Of a DNA stretch of 64,000 bases, positions 22,019-33,655 are shown piece after piece. The position numbers and the translations under genes are program-made. The stretch covers positions 1,389,924 to 1,453,923 of the forward strand of contig RPFO01000065.1 of the NCBI GenBank assembly GCA_009746045.1, written 5' to 3'. Source of the DNA: Mesostigma viride. Taxonomy: Eukaryota; Streptophyta; Mesostigmatophyceae; Mesostigmatales; Mesostigmataceae. The notes beneath the pieces were generated by a model. That model made no database searches. It was not told where the DNA came from and saw only the letters and a program-made list of their open reading frames with translations. Position 1 is the first letter of the stretch. Each line of letters opens with the position of its first letter.

Positions 22019-22598
22019 TCACAAAACTACGACACGCAGCAACATCGCTGCCGGCCCACCATGCAGGCCTGGGAGGGATCTAGACCGCATGGGTCGCGAC
22101 AACTGAGTCGGCCCGGGTGCGGCGGAATAACACATCAGCCACATTGCGAGTGAGGGTGAATGACAGGCGCTGCCGCCATGCAACACGATCGGACCACCAC
22201 GGCGTGCGGGCAGACCACGGGGCACTCCGACCCTCGAGGTCAAGGCGGTCTTCACGGCGCTGGCAGTACTCGTGGAAAAACTCCGCTGTCTTGGTTGGGG
22301 CCCATGGCCCCGAACTCCTCAAGGACAAAGGGGATGACCCGGTGGGGCCCCTCATTGCCGTAGGAGGCAAACTTGTCGCGCTCAGCCACCCTAGCTGCAG
22401 CTGCAGTGCCGGCATCCACAGCCGCCCAGAGGATGTGGCGACCGGAGAGCGGCCGAGCCACGGAGGGCATCGATGAGCAGGTGGCAACCCTGCATGCCCA
22501 TCGTAGTCAAGCACGGTAATGTCGGGGCGGAGGTTGCCAGGGTGAGTAGAGGGCGGCCCCATCCGCATCCTTAATTGCACAGTTGATTGATGTTGCAT
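22019..22598 (-). pseudogene. C-terminal fragment of a non-LTR retroelement pol
   Basis: Minus-strand frames contain L-R-P-D-I-T-V-L-D-Y-D (near 22530), K-F-A-S-Y-G (near 22370) and I-P-F-V-L-E-E-F-G-A-M-G-P (near 22320). This set (R-P-D, K-Y-A, V-P-F-V-x-E-x-F-G-x-x-G-P) is typical of the C-terminal region of many non-LTR polyproteins. The frames shift between blocks. It differs from the LINE family at 55-58 kb. Confidence 0.5.
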
Positions 22599-22599
22599 T

Positions 22600-23374
22600 T
22601 CTGTAGTTATTAGGGGGCTTCAGTTTTGATACATTTCCATGGGACCCTCCCCTTAAATATGGTTGAGTGGGGAAAGACCGACCGAACCGGAACCATGGCA
22701 CACACCACCCGGAGGAGAGCGGCCGGTATGAAGATTATTAGAGGAACCAGTTCTGGTTCTGCTGGCCATGCACCCATGCACGCGATGTAGTGCGTCCCAG
22801 TAGTATCGAGAGCAATTAAGCCCGCTGCTGCCGCAGGACGCACCCGCCGTGATGAGAGGGTGCGGAATGTATATAATGTAGTGGTATCTCTTGTTTGCGT
22901 TGGCTTTGTTTATGGTTAAGGGGAGGGGACACCCCTAAAGGGCACTTTTCTGGAAACCATACCTATGCATGTGCTAAAAATCCAATGATGATTGGGGACC
23001 ATTAATATGATAAAAAAAAAATTTTCCAGCCACTTGGGGGGGGTACTAGCCCCCACAGGGCACCGGTAACGCGCTAAAAATAGAAAAAGACGCTATTCTA
23101 GTCACATTTTTCATAGGGCAGTGGGCAAACATATTGGGACCAAATCATATATTCCCATATAGTTCCCTGACTTTTGAGAAATGCTACCTAATTTTGAGCA
23201 CAAAATAATCATGTTTACACACATTGATGGATTTTCCCGCAAAAAGGGTACTTTTTTAATGAAAAAAAAAATTATCAAATCATAAACACATGGAATAGGG
23301 CCAAATCATATATTCCCAAATACTAGAGGTTGGGGGACATGCAGCCCCAAATTTTCAGGTCATTCTGACAAGCG
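22600..23374. other. AT-rich unassigned stretch left of element E
   Basis: Homopolymer A runs and a short imperfect repeat, CAAATCATATATTCCCA, at about 23143 and 23304. No gene seen. Confidence 0.4.
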
Positions 23375-23379
23375 CAGCC

Positions 23380-23928
23380 TGTTAAATAAAGCATCAATTA
23401 CAAGCTTAAGGAGTTGGCGAAGATCCTCGAAGATGATGGTAGTGGGTATTGTGCTCAGATCCATAGCCCGCAGCCCTTAGGCCCGTAGGTGCGCGCGCTC
23501 ACATGGTGATTGCGCCCCAAAATGTAATGACGGCTGCCTTTGTGGATCATCACCGCAACGCATCAGCTCAACCACAAGACACACATACCGCGAACTGAAT
23601 ATCAACGCGACGCCACAAAGTACCCAGAAATAGAGCGATATCACCGCAAGTAGTAAAACTGCACAAGTACCGGCGCGGCGCCACACACATCGGCCACAGC
23701 CGAAAGTACTCAACTTCCGATCACTGACAGACTTCCGCCCACTCGATAAGTCACAATCCCAGATCAACACATAGCCCACATCAGCTCATCAAATACCAAC
23801 ACCAATCAACACAGACAAGATGGGTGAACACAAACTTGTATGAATTACCACCAGTTGGTTAATGCACCAATCAACACAGGTTGTTATAGGTTACCCACCA
23901 ATGTGACTGCGAGCCATAAAAGACAACA
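23380..23928 (-). repeat. LTR of element E (left; 3' LTR if element reads minus)
   Basis: 549 bp, TGTTAAATAAAG...GACAACA. Contains a minus-strand 100-codon open frame repeated identically in the other LTR; this follows from LTR identity and is not evidence of a gene. Confidence 0.9.
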
Positions 23929-26900
23929 CCAGCCCATTTTTCCCGAGCAGTCACATCCCCATGTGATTTTCAATCAGAACCACACTTAGCCTGTCCGCAC
24001 CCACAACTGATGCCATTTCACAACAACTACTCGTCATCACCTCTCAGACATAACATTATGTAACTGTCACATGACACACCATTAACTCCTCAAGCAAAAC
24101 CAAGACCCACAAATAAACACTGTTGGTCACAACCATGCATACCAAACAAAGACAATAAGCGAGAATCAATGAGACAACCAAGATAACCAAAATCAACATC
24201 ACTTGGCTATAACGGTATCACTTGTCAACTACACATCACTAAATGTATCAAGGAGACAACCAGCGCAGGCCAGAAATCATATATGCATACGCATTGACGA
24301 TTATCCAACATGGATCTGCCACCACCACACATCAGCATACTCAGCTTCAACATTGCACAGATCATCTGCACACACCACACAAAATAATACGAGCCAGAAC
24401 ATTATGTACTAGGGGAGTGCCAACCCCGTTATCAGGCGCCCATTGATGCCCTGCTCATATTATCAGCATGTGCTAGAAAGTCATGTAAGCAAGCGAGAAT
24501 ACAAGACTGGTCCACCAAGACCATCTGTGCCACTGACCTCATCAACACTCAATCACTTTACGCCAGGCACTAGGAATCACACCGCCACCTTTGCGGCTTT
24601 GCCAGGTCAACCAGGTGAGTCATTGCCCACTGCCCACCAGACGATCCTTCCTGGACCAAAGTACCCGACTTCCCACGTACCCGAATAAAACGAACATGAG
24701 CTGACACGGACCCGTGGGGTCAATACCACACTGACCATCAAGAGAGAAGCAAGAAATGAATCAAGAACTCAGGTACTCAGACCTGTTCAGCAATCAGATT
24801 TTTCAGTGCCACATTATTCCAGTAGGCTTGATATTACCGGCACACACGCCCAAGGCCTTCCTGGCCCATGCCCTTGCCTGCGGCCTCCCCAACGCCAAGG
24901 CATACACTGCAAGTCGATCACACTGACTATCAACAAGCCATACGGTCACAGAACACATTCCCTCACTCCCATAAAGTAGACACCACTCACAAGGACATCC
25001 AACTCCAATGACATGCTCTCACCAGCATCCATGCTTTGTCCACATAACATTCATCGCGGCCCCCAAATATACACCACACCATCTACTCAGGCCACAAAAG
25101 TTTAGGGCAAACTGCCCACCATATTCCCGTTAAACTCAGACCTGCTCACATAGCCTCACTCTTATAGGAAATGTCACATATTGATGCATATCAATTGGGT
25201 GATTTCAGCCAATTCACTCGTTTGCACGTTTGGATGCCTATGTCAAAACTATTTACGATCATCTCACAGCTCACAGCACCACATCATATGCAACAAGGAC
25301 CATCACTGAATGAGACAACTCAAAACTGTGTGCATAATTCACATGCATCATGCAACACTGATCCTATGCCCACATACCCATCCTCACAAGGTGCTTCGCT
25401 CATAAAACCATCATGCTGCGGAAGACCCTCGACACATCTACATTCCCGTGCATCTAAGCACATCCAGTGCCCACAACAAGCATACCCCGCCTGCGGCATG
25501 CACCACGCACTGCCGGCCCGCGGTGTAAAATCCCAGGCGTCATCTCCTTCCGCCTCATCATCAACACGTCTCTCCAAAGCGTGTATCCTCGCCTGTGGTT
25601 GATGCACCTTGCACCACCAGCCCGCGAATTGAGCGCCATCGGCTAGTGCCCGAGCACTACCGGACCCCGCGCTCCCTTGCCTTCAGTAGGTGTCACAGCA
25701 CCTCTGGTCCGCAAGACCCCAGCAGTCGCTTCATACCGGGCAAGTATGAGCCTCGCAGACTGCTCGCATTACCATCAGCAAGTGGGGCAACCCCCGAAAT
25801 GCCTAGGTACTCTAGCCGTACTGCCCCCGGATTTGGGCAACCCCTCATCCAGCAGAAGTGGCAAGTAGGGTAGCTAGTCCTACTCTCACCACCCAAGTCA
25901 GCTTCCAAGCAGGGTTTCCCCCTCCTCAACATCAGGCATCAGCCTATGTCCTGTTCACCATCTGTCGCGGGGAGTGTGTCAGGGCCACCGTCTCCCCATG
26001 GTGCTGCTGGAGCTGAACTTCCCAGGCTAGGCACACACGTTCAGCTCTGCTGTTGTCAAGCATTATTGAGCCTGAACACAACGACCAGGGCGCGCGCATG
26101 ACTCCACTCATGCTCCCCATTGGTCCCGCACCACAGACCCACTGCTTGGCAACATAAATATATCGGGGCATGTACACCACGGGTGCAGATCCGTTCATCA
26201 CCAGACCAAGTATCTGTCTGCTAGCTCCCATCTCTGAACAACCCAAACCAGTGTCATGGTCACAGCTACCTTTCCAGAACAATACCAACTGCGCAAAACC
26301 CGAATTGTTACCAAACGCTCATGAGGTACTTCTACGCCCGCAAAACAGTACAATTCCCAACGCTTTCCTTTTATTAAGGAGTAAAATGTGCGTTTGACCG
26401 ACCAACACGAGCATAAGGACGCGTGAAGTGACACGCCACGGAGCTAACGCACCACGATGGGTTGGTTTAGAAGAAAAGGTCGTTGGCGGAGAGGAGACAC
26501 AGCAAGTTCACACAAGCAACACCTGACTGCAGTTACCACCGCCAAATCGGTACCTGCACTAGTAACCCCACCTGATCGCTGGTACCCAAAACGTTGTCAC
26601 TCACAGCACCGGCACCTTAGGGAACAATACCACAGAGATTAGCTGCACGCCCAGAGAGGTACTGTGTGATGAATCAGACACCGATCTCAATCTGCCACCC
26701 ATGCCCCACCAAGCGTCCGGATACTAAGTGGGACAACTTTGTCTGTGGTGGGCCCCCTTTTAGTGTACTCAATTCCAAGCTCCCATTTCTTCCTCGTTCC
26801 CAAGGGTAGCTTCCCCCGCTCACAGCTCCCTTTGCCCCAGGCGGGACCCTCCTACATGCAAGCTCCAGCGGGATGCCCCCCTTTCTGTGCACACCCGCGA

Positions 26901-29262
26901 GCGATCTCTCCATGGACCGAGCTGCTGCCTGGGCAACCGAGAAGGGACTAAGTCTCGGTGGGTCAGACCTAACATGCCCCCTTCAACATGAGCATGCAAG
27001 TCCGCAGTGAACGCCATCAACCGGCACGCACCTTGACCTTAAATCGGCACGCACCATCTGACCTTCAACCCCAAACATATCCAGAGCACACTCACCAAGT
27101 TCCCTTCTAGAGGTCTGCACTGGCACAATCAAAAGGTGCCGCCAATGACTCAACATCATGCCACAGCACAGGCCATTCACATCAGAATTCAACTCCATGG
27201 AAGCTCGGGCACACAAATAACAACCAAGGCATTTTAGGCTATTCCCGCTCCAATCCCAGTAGAGGCAACCTGACCCAGACTATGCACAAATGGGCTGTTA
27301 GTCTGCTACTGTTGCCTCCTCCCACATCTATAGAAGTAGTCGGTGCATGGACAGAGCTCAAAGCAAGAGGACACGGGATAATGCCACTGTCAGGCCAGCA
27401 AGCCCTCTGCCAGCCCCTGTCAGGCACATCTTAACAGGCCTGTAAGCTATCACATGAATGAACAACGCACATCCTATCCACATCAAGCCTTAAATGGAAC
27501 CTCCACATGATACGCACTGCCTGAAAGAAACGCCAGACACAAGTCACACGCCACTGCAACCTTGCTTAGCGGGTCACCATCCCACAACCCATTCAAATGT
27601 GCAATCTCAGCTTAGACACCGCCTTGCAACTTCGTCAGATGTAGAGGCAAACTCTATCATCAACTCATAGACAGCACGGAGCAACCCTAGCCACAAAAAC
27701 AGATGAAAAACCACAGATGAAAACACAGAGAGAACCCATCGGAGGAAGTCTTTAGAGAAAACACGCCCCCTTCCCAGGTTTATAAAAGACAAAGACACTT
27801 AGTCCAAGTAAGTCTCCAGTCATTGACACATAGAAAAACAGCGTGGGACATCTCATCACTGTCCGCTCATAAACAACTGCCTTCATCCCAGCTGCCCAAC
27901 CATAACCGGCAGCCACAAACATTAGCATGCCACACCGAGGCACCACGCATCATCCAACGAACGCCAAGCGACAAGTGTGACAGCCACTCATTCATTAACA
28001 AATTCCAAATAATCATCACATGGAGTCATAAACAAATTCCAAATAATCAAGTAGAGTGTCACACATACTCCCAGATAATACAAGGCTCACTCGACTCAGT
28101 GATACAGTTTCGTTCTCGGATTCCACTGCACCAATATTGCCCCAGCGGGCAGGATGCACCACGGCTGGTTCAGCCAGACCACCATACCCAGTCACACACG
28201 GGTTACTGAAAATGCCTCTCACAATCATCATCACCACTGGTATCCCAACTCTCTGTCTCAGCAGGGCACAGCCCAACACTGCGCATGCGCATGTGGTATA
28301 AAATGCAACCGTTACCTGGGAGAACGCTGAACAGCGCAGCCAGTACACTGTTCTTGACATGGCTGAAATGGAGAACAGAACACTAAGAGCAGGCACACTC
28401 AGCGGCCTTCAGTTGGCGCAAGCGTCCCAAAGCCGGTAGCACATAGCTCATGGTGCTGCAAACAAGGAACAAGATGAAGCAAGCCTCTTCTCGGTACATG
28501 CAACTTTCATCACATGCATAAACTTTATTTGAGTACGCTTAGCACCCAGGCTGAGAAGGAAGCCACCAGCCGAATCAAAAGAACAAATTATACATTGCAA
28601 GTCGTCATGGACTTGCTCCGGAGAACTAGCAATTTCGGCGCAGAAGAAGCGCAGATAACGTCAAATAACAGACTTTTGTAACACACACAGAGCCTACGTT
28701 TCCTGCACAAAGACTTGTCCATATGCAACCACAACGTATCGAGACAAGACAATAGCAGGTGCCCAGTTGACGCAGAGAAATCGCTAGCATACTGCATGCA
28801 GCAAGTAACGACCCAAGAAAACTGCATTCCGACAATCAGCATGACGAGCATGACCCACAAGAGATCACCTCAGTCTATTTCGTTTGAGATACACAGCACA
28901 CAGTTACGGACTCTATTGCAAACTCAATGGACACGGCTATCATAATAAATCCATTAGCATTCTTAAAGGACAAGCGCACAGAGAGAGATTCTGGCGCAAT
29001 TCAGTCGGTCAGTCGAGACGACCCGAAATTCCAGGCACATCGCCTACCGAGCTCCGTTTCAGATCGAAGTTGTCGCAGCTTCAAGCAGCCAATCAGGAGT
29101 AGCTCGCCAAGATAGCAGAGGACATTTCCTTCGTCACTTCCGTTTACATTACCGCTAGAAAGTGTACAATTCCGTTAGAAATTCCGCATCGTTTTCTCTT
29201 GGACAAATGCCGCCATGGTCAACTGACGCTTTCAGCTAAAACAAGAACCCCAACCTAGTACA
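23929..29262 (-). other. Non-coding interior of element E
   Basis: Only short ORFs (under about 145 codons) with no domain motifs. Strong strand bias: plus strand rich in A and C, poor in G. This matches the large conserved non-coding interiors of LARD elements described in plants. Confidence 0.7.
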
Positions 29263-29812
29263 TGTTAAATAAAGCATCAATTACAAGCTTAAGGAGTTGG
29301 CGAAGATCCTCGAAGATGATGGTAGTGGGTATTGTGCTCAGATCCATAGCCCGCAGCCCTTAGGCCCGTAGGTGCGCGCGCTCACATGGTGATTGCGCCC
29401 CAAAATGTAATGACGGCTGCCTTTGTGGATCATCACCGCAACGCATCAGCTCAACCACAAGACACACATACCGCGAACTGAATATCAACGCGACGCCACA
29501 AAGTACCCAGAAATAGAGCGATATCACCGCAAGTAGTAAAACTGCACAAGTACCGGCGCGGCGCCACACACATCGGCCACAGCCGAAAGTACTCAACTTC
29601 CGATCACTGACAGACTTCCGCCCACTCGATAAGTCACAATCCCAGATCAACACATAGCCCACATCAGCTCATCAAATACCAACACCAATCAACACAGACA
29701 AGATGGGTGAACACAAACTTGTATGAATTACCACCAGTTGGTTAATGCACCAATCAACACAGGTTGTTATAGGTTACCCACCAATGTGACTGCGAGCCAT
29801 AAAAAGACAACA
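29263..29812 (-). repeat. LTR of element E (right)
   Basis: 550 bp, nearly identical to 23380-23928 (one extra A in the A-run near 29801). Followed by TSD cagcc. Confidence 0.9.
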
Positions 29813-29817
29813 CAGCC

Positions 29818-31600
29818 CTATTTGATGGATATTCCTAGATTGCCACCTGTGACGAAGCTAAGGGAGGTTTTAGCTAGTATTTAACCACACTAACACCCCT
29901 TTATACATCTAAGCCTCATGAAAACTGGCCAAACCACATACTACCATTCTCTGCACATATGGTACCTCCTATGTTCAAGGTTTGACGCCATTCTGACAAG
30001 AACTGCCCAAGTTACAACCATTCCAAGACAGCCACCCATGTAGACGCTACAAGGAAATTAGAGTAACCATTTAGCCACACTAGCACCTCCTTCTTCATCA
30101 AAGACATCTGCAAACTGACCAAAGCACACATAATCAACTCTTGCACGCTGACGGCAACGCATGCTCAATGTGGGGGTCATTGCGACAAGAACTGCTCAAG
30201 TTGATGGGTTTCCTATATGACCACATGACAAGGCGCTAAGGACCACTCAGTAAGTTAGTAACCCCACAGTGCCACTTAATATGCCATCCAACATGCACCA
30301 AAACCATGCAGAGTATGTTTACAAAGTACAAAGGGGTGGCCACGCACCTCATATGTCTTCATCATCCCTCCAGCATGGCCAGCCTTGTAAATATGTGCAT
30401 AGCCTTGACGGTGGTAGCCCTAACATGCCTAAGCGGCATTTCCTATGTTTCTCCCAGGTTAGAGTGTAAGGTTGATGCCAACCAAGCTAATCAACACAAC
30501 AACACCTCCTAAACTGTCCTCCCCGGCATGGATGACAAACTGGGACTATGGAGGGCAAGGAACCAAGTAAGAACATGGTATATATAGCTTGCATGCAGTC
30601 ATGCATGTCAACCATGGTTGGCTCAGCACATTGTAGTCTTGTCACATCATCATAACAAAGGAAAGCTCAAACAACCATTGGTGCCAGCTATCTACATGCA
30701 GTCACACAAATGCAATATCTCCAACATCATCATCACTATAACACTTCCATCCCTGCACGATAAAATGCAAAGAAACCATTGGCGGCCCTTCACCGCATGA
30801 GCGCTGTGATGCCGCTGCGGCCTGTGAGGAGAGGGTGCGTCACTCTCAAACAACAAGAAGCGTCCATACGCACAACATCCTTGCCAGAACACGTTTTATG
30901 AAATGCCTTATACCTTCCCGAAGAGCTATAGGCTGCGACTGAAGCGGCCCTGATCACGACATCAACGAAAACAATCTAAAGCTGCCAGGTATTCGACAAC
31001 ACAACGGCAAGCGACGGCGAGCTAGCTGGCGGAAACTGCCCAAAAAGAACGCAAAAAACCTCGAACGATGAGCTCATAGAAGAAAGCACCGATAGCAGAT
31101 AACGTTCGCGACAAATCTATACCTTGCCCTCGTAAATCCCTCGCCCAGGCGCGCAACAACAGCCGTTCTTCCATGGACAGGTCAGACACGCACTGCGCAG
31201 GTCTGAACAATTACTTACCGATAATGGCCGAAAATCTGGCAAAAAGCACCAGCTCGGTTTAGAATTCGATGCAACCGATATTAATGCCTGCTTCAAGGTC
31301 AGAACAGCCCCCAAAACCGCTATTTTACAGCCGCTATCATGAATTCTATTTCATTCCGCGCGACCAAAAAATTCAGATTACCCCCCATGCCGATGGCATA
31401 AAAAAACAACAGCGATATTGTAAACCAGCTGATTTCCGCCACAAACTAACATCATAAACTCATCTCCTTTTAGATTCGAGTAAAATTTTTGCATTTCGCC
31501 TGCCCTAGTGTGGTAGTTTCGCCTGAACGCAGTCGCCATGGCCACTTCCGCAAGGGGTGCGCGCTCCGTGCACGTGAAATTTGTGACCTTCGGCTCCGGC
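29818..31600. other. Repeat-derived unassigned stretch
   Basis: 29.88-30.25 kb contains two diverged copies of a roughly 190-bp unit (shared GACAAGAACTGC(C/T)CAAG and CCACACTA(A/G)CACC). The same CATTCTGACAAG motif lies just left of element E, so E landed in this array. A minus-strand open frame at 31022-31210 (E-E-R-L-L-L-R-A-W-A-R-D-L) might be an exon fragment, but I cannot support a gene. Confidence 0.35.
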
Positions 31601-31601
31601 G

Positions 31602-31627
31602 CGAATTTTTTGGCGCCAAAAAATTCG
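31602..31627. repeat. 26-bp perfect palindrome
   Basis: Arms CGAATTTTTTGGC and its exact complement with no spacer. Confidence 0.9.
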
Positions 31628-31649
31628 GGGGTGTCCCGTCCCCTTAATT

Positions 31650-31736
31650 GGGTGCATTCACTCTTCTGATGTAAGTAATTATAATTTTTAGTATATATTA
31701 AACTATATAATTACTTACATCAGAGTAAATGCACCC
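31650..31736. mobile_element. 87-bp foldback (MITE-like) element
   Basis: Ends GGGTGCATT and AATGCACCC are inverted. Inside, CTGATGTAAGTAATTATA pairs with TATAATTACTTACATCAG around an AT-rich loop. No clear TSD; TTAATT lies left and a TTAA tract right. Confidence 0.6.
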
Positions 31737-31742
31737 ACGTAA

Positions 31743-31801
31743 AATTAATTAATTAATTAATTAATTAATTAATTAATTAATTAATTAATTAATTAATTAA
31801 T
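31743..31801. repeat. (TTAA)n microsatellite, LINE tail
   Basis: About 15 uninterrupted AATT units. It abuts the minus-strand LINE fragment, with a CACGTGAC/GTCACGTG hairpin (31809-31827) between, so it is probably that LINE's 3' tail. Confidence 0.85.
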
Positions 31802-32350
31802 GAATAGACACGTGACTGCGTCACGTGAGCATAAGTCCTCAGTGGGAGGGGAACATGGGATGGAATGGATGGTATAAGCTATCTAGGTCCTAGTTACAGG
31901 GGTGTGGGCACCGCGGCCCGAATCGCTATGAATGCCATACTTGGTCACACGCGGAGCCCCCACAGGCTTGGGGGTGGTCTCCTTCATTACTACTTGCCAT
32001 CTATCCTTGCGCACCATCTGCCTCCATATTACAGACAAACCAGGAGGCTGCCCGGGTGTGAGCCCGTCACGTCTAGTGTAGCACATGTCCATGCCGAGTC
32101 TATCACGAAATGTGCACGGGTGGCGGCCCTGCCGCGCGCGGCCGGGGGCACGCCAGGTTAGGACATATCGCCCAGGCTGGGCGGGCTTGGTGCCAGCTAG
32201 TCTATCTGAGGTATCTACCTGATCTGTGCGAGCCAGGTGCCCGGCTAGGCCCAGGCGCCTGTGCCTAATAATGTGGGAAACATATATGCCATTTTTGCGG
32301 GCTTTGCGGCCCGCGCCCCGTTGCTGGCGCCCCCGGCACCTGCCGGTCAT
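31802..32350 (-). pseudogene. LINE ORF2 C-terminal fragment, minus strand
   Basis: The minus frame 32350-31883 holds R-H-R-R-L-G-L-A-G-H-L-A-R-T-D-Q-V-D-T and G-R-Y-V-L-T-W, matching R-Q-R-R-I-A-F-V-G-H-L-A-R-T-K-Q-V-D-T and G-R-H-I-L-T-W in the plus-strand LINE at 58.36-58.48 kb. This is the post-RT C-terminal region of the same LINE family. 5'-truncated. Confidence 0.7.
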
Positions 32351-32439
32351 GCCCCGCCGACGCCCCGGCCCGCTCTACCACCAGGACCCCAAGGCTGGTC
32401 TTGGCCGCCCGGCATGGCCTCAAGCGTAACCGGGACCCG

Positions 32440-32978
32440 CTGCTGAAATCGGTGCATGCTCAAGGCCGCCCTTGTGGAGGCCTACGCACATGCTCAGGAC
32501 GCAGAGGCAGCCCAATGCATCGCGGACGCCAAGGCCTGCCAAGCTCGCAACCAAGCCGGCAAGGACATGTACGTGGTACCACCTCGACCGGCTCGGCGGC
32601 CGGCGCCGGCAGCGCATCCCGGTGGAGCACACGGGCCGGGGACGGCGCGGCGCCAGTCAGCCTTGACCGCTGGTTGGCCCACAATGTTTCCTTGACAGGT
32701 GGGGCTCGCGCCCCCCCCCCCGGCCCGGCGGCCGCTTCACCCCGAGGCGGCCGCCCGTCTCAGCGTTGCCGAACCGGCGCCCCCTGCCGCCTGCGCCGGC
32801 CCCGGCCTCCTCGGCTGCGGACTACTCAAGTCCCCGCCTTGAAGGAGGGCTGCCTTGCCACCAACGACGTCGTCCACTGCCCCTTCACTTTGGAGGAATT
32901 TGACGGCGCCCTTGCTCGCCTGCGGTACGACGCGGCGGTCGAGTGCCGACCACGTACTTTTGGCTGAGCTGCTGAAGA
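32440..32978 (+). pseudogene. LINE ORF2 fragment (linker and RT start), split by element C
   Basis: In shifting plus frames: an Ala/Arg-rich linker, then C-P-F-T-L-E-E-F-D-G-A-L-A-R-L-R (near 32880-32925) and H-V-L-L-A-E-L-L-K-K just before the element C insertion (TSD gaaga at 32974-32978). This is the usual start of a LINE RT (F-x-x-E-E-V-x-x-A-L). It resumes at 48840. Confidence 0.6.
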
Positions 32979-33632
32979 AGTTAGCATATTGGGGCACCAA
33001 TGTGCTAGATGGATGCAGGTTGAGGAGACCTTTCCAACGCCGTGTCAACCGCCTAGAACAGACAAGGGACTAGAAAGTTATCAAGTCCCGAAGTACTGCC
33101 GACCGGTGGGCGAGGGCGGTGCACACTCAGGGCATAGTGGACAGGACACGTGGCAGGCCGTGCCTGCACAGGCTTAGCCTGGACTCTCACGTGACTTGGA
33201 CACAGTGTACTGAGGGCTCAACGGTACTGTGGCTAGTAGAAGCCAGTAACCAGCCAGCAGGTCTGCAAGGATGTAAGTCCTTGCAGGACTGTGGCAGGTC
33301 CTGTGCTGTCCTAGACACAGGATAGCCAGAGATTCCTGTATGCTGCCTGCAACGAGGATGCAAGGCAGTGATACGAGGCTCTGGCAATGTAGCGTTGCCC
33401 AGCGTTGCTCATGACCGAGGAACAAGGATGGAACGAGGTTGCATATAGCTCGAGGCTCAACGAGGCAACGAGCGTCTTCACACACGAACCTTGGTCGTCG
33501 CGACGAGTGGCGAGCCTATCGAGGGTCGTAGGCCTGGTGTGAGGATAAAGGTTGCTAGCCAGCAGCCTAGGGTCATTCCAGCCGGCAAGGACCAGGAGCT
33601 CACAAGCTCTGCTGACGAGTTGCTGCGCAAAT
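32979..33632 (+). repeat. 5' LTR of element C
   Basis: Starts AGTTAGCATATTGG with an 11-bp stem (32982-32992 with 32997-33007, one G-T pair), then TAGATGG as in D. Confidence 0.93.
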
Positions 33633-33655
33633 CGTACTATTGCTTCCACGCTTTC

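Larger units (their letters stand above)
23380..29812 (-). mobile_element. LTR retrotransposon E, large and apparently non-coding (LARD-like)
   Basis: Direct LTRs 23380-23928 and 29263-29812 with TGTT...AACA ends and a perfect 5-bp TSD, cagcc (23375-23379 and 29813-29817). The LTRs look identical apart from one A-run indel. The purine-rich sequence GGGAAAAATGGGCTGG lies, on the minus strand, directly before the left LTR, so the element probably reads on the minus strand. The 5.3-kb interior has no gag, protease, integrase, RT or RNase H motif in any frame that I can recognise. It is A/C-rich on the plus strand. It must move with enzymes supplied in trans. Confidence 0.88.

Noticed and set aside
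23477-23779. 100-codon minus-strand ORF, identical at 29360-29662
   Set aside because: Identity follows from the LTR pair of element E; no domain or start-context support for a gene.
31743-31801. Telomeric repeat
   Set aside because: TTAA units do not match algal (TTTTAGGG) or plant telomere repeats and abut a LINE end.
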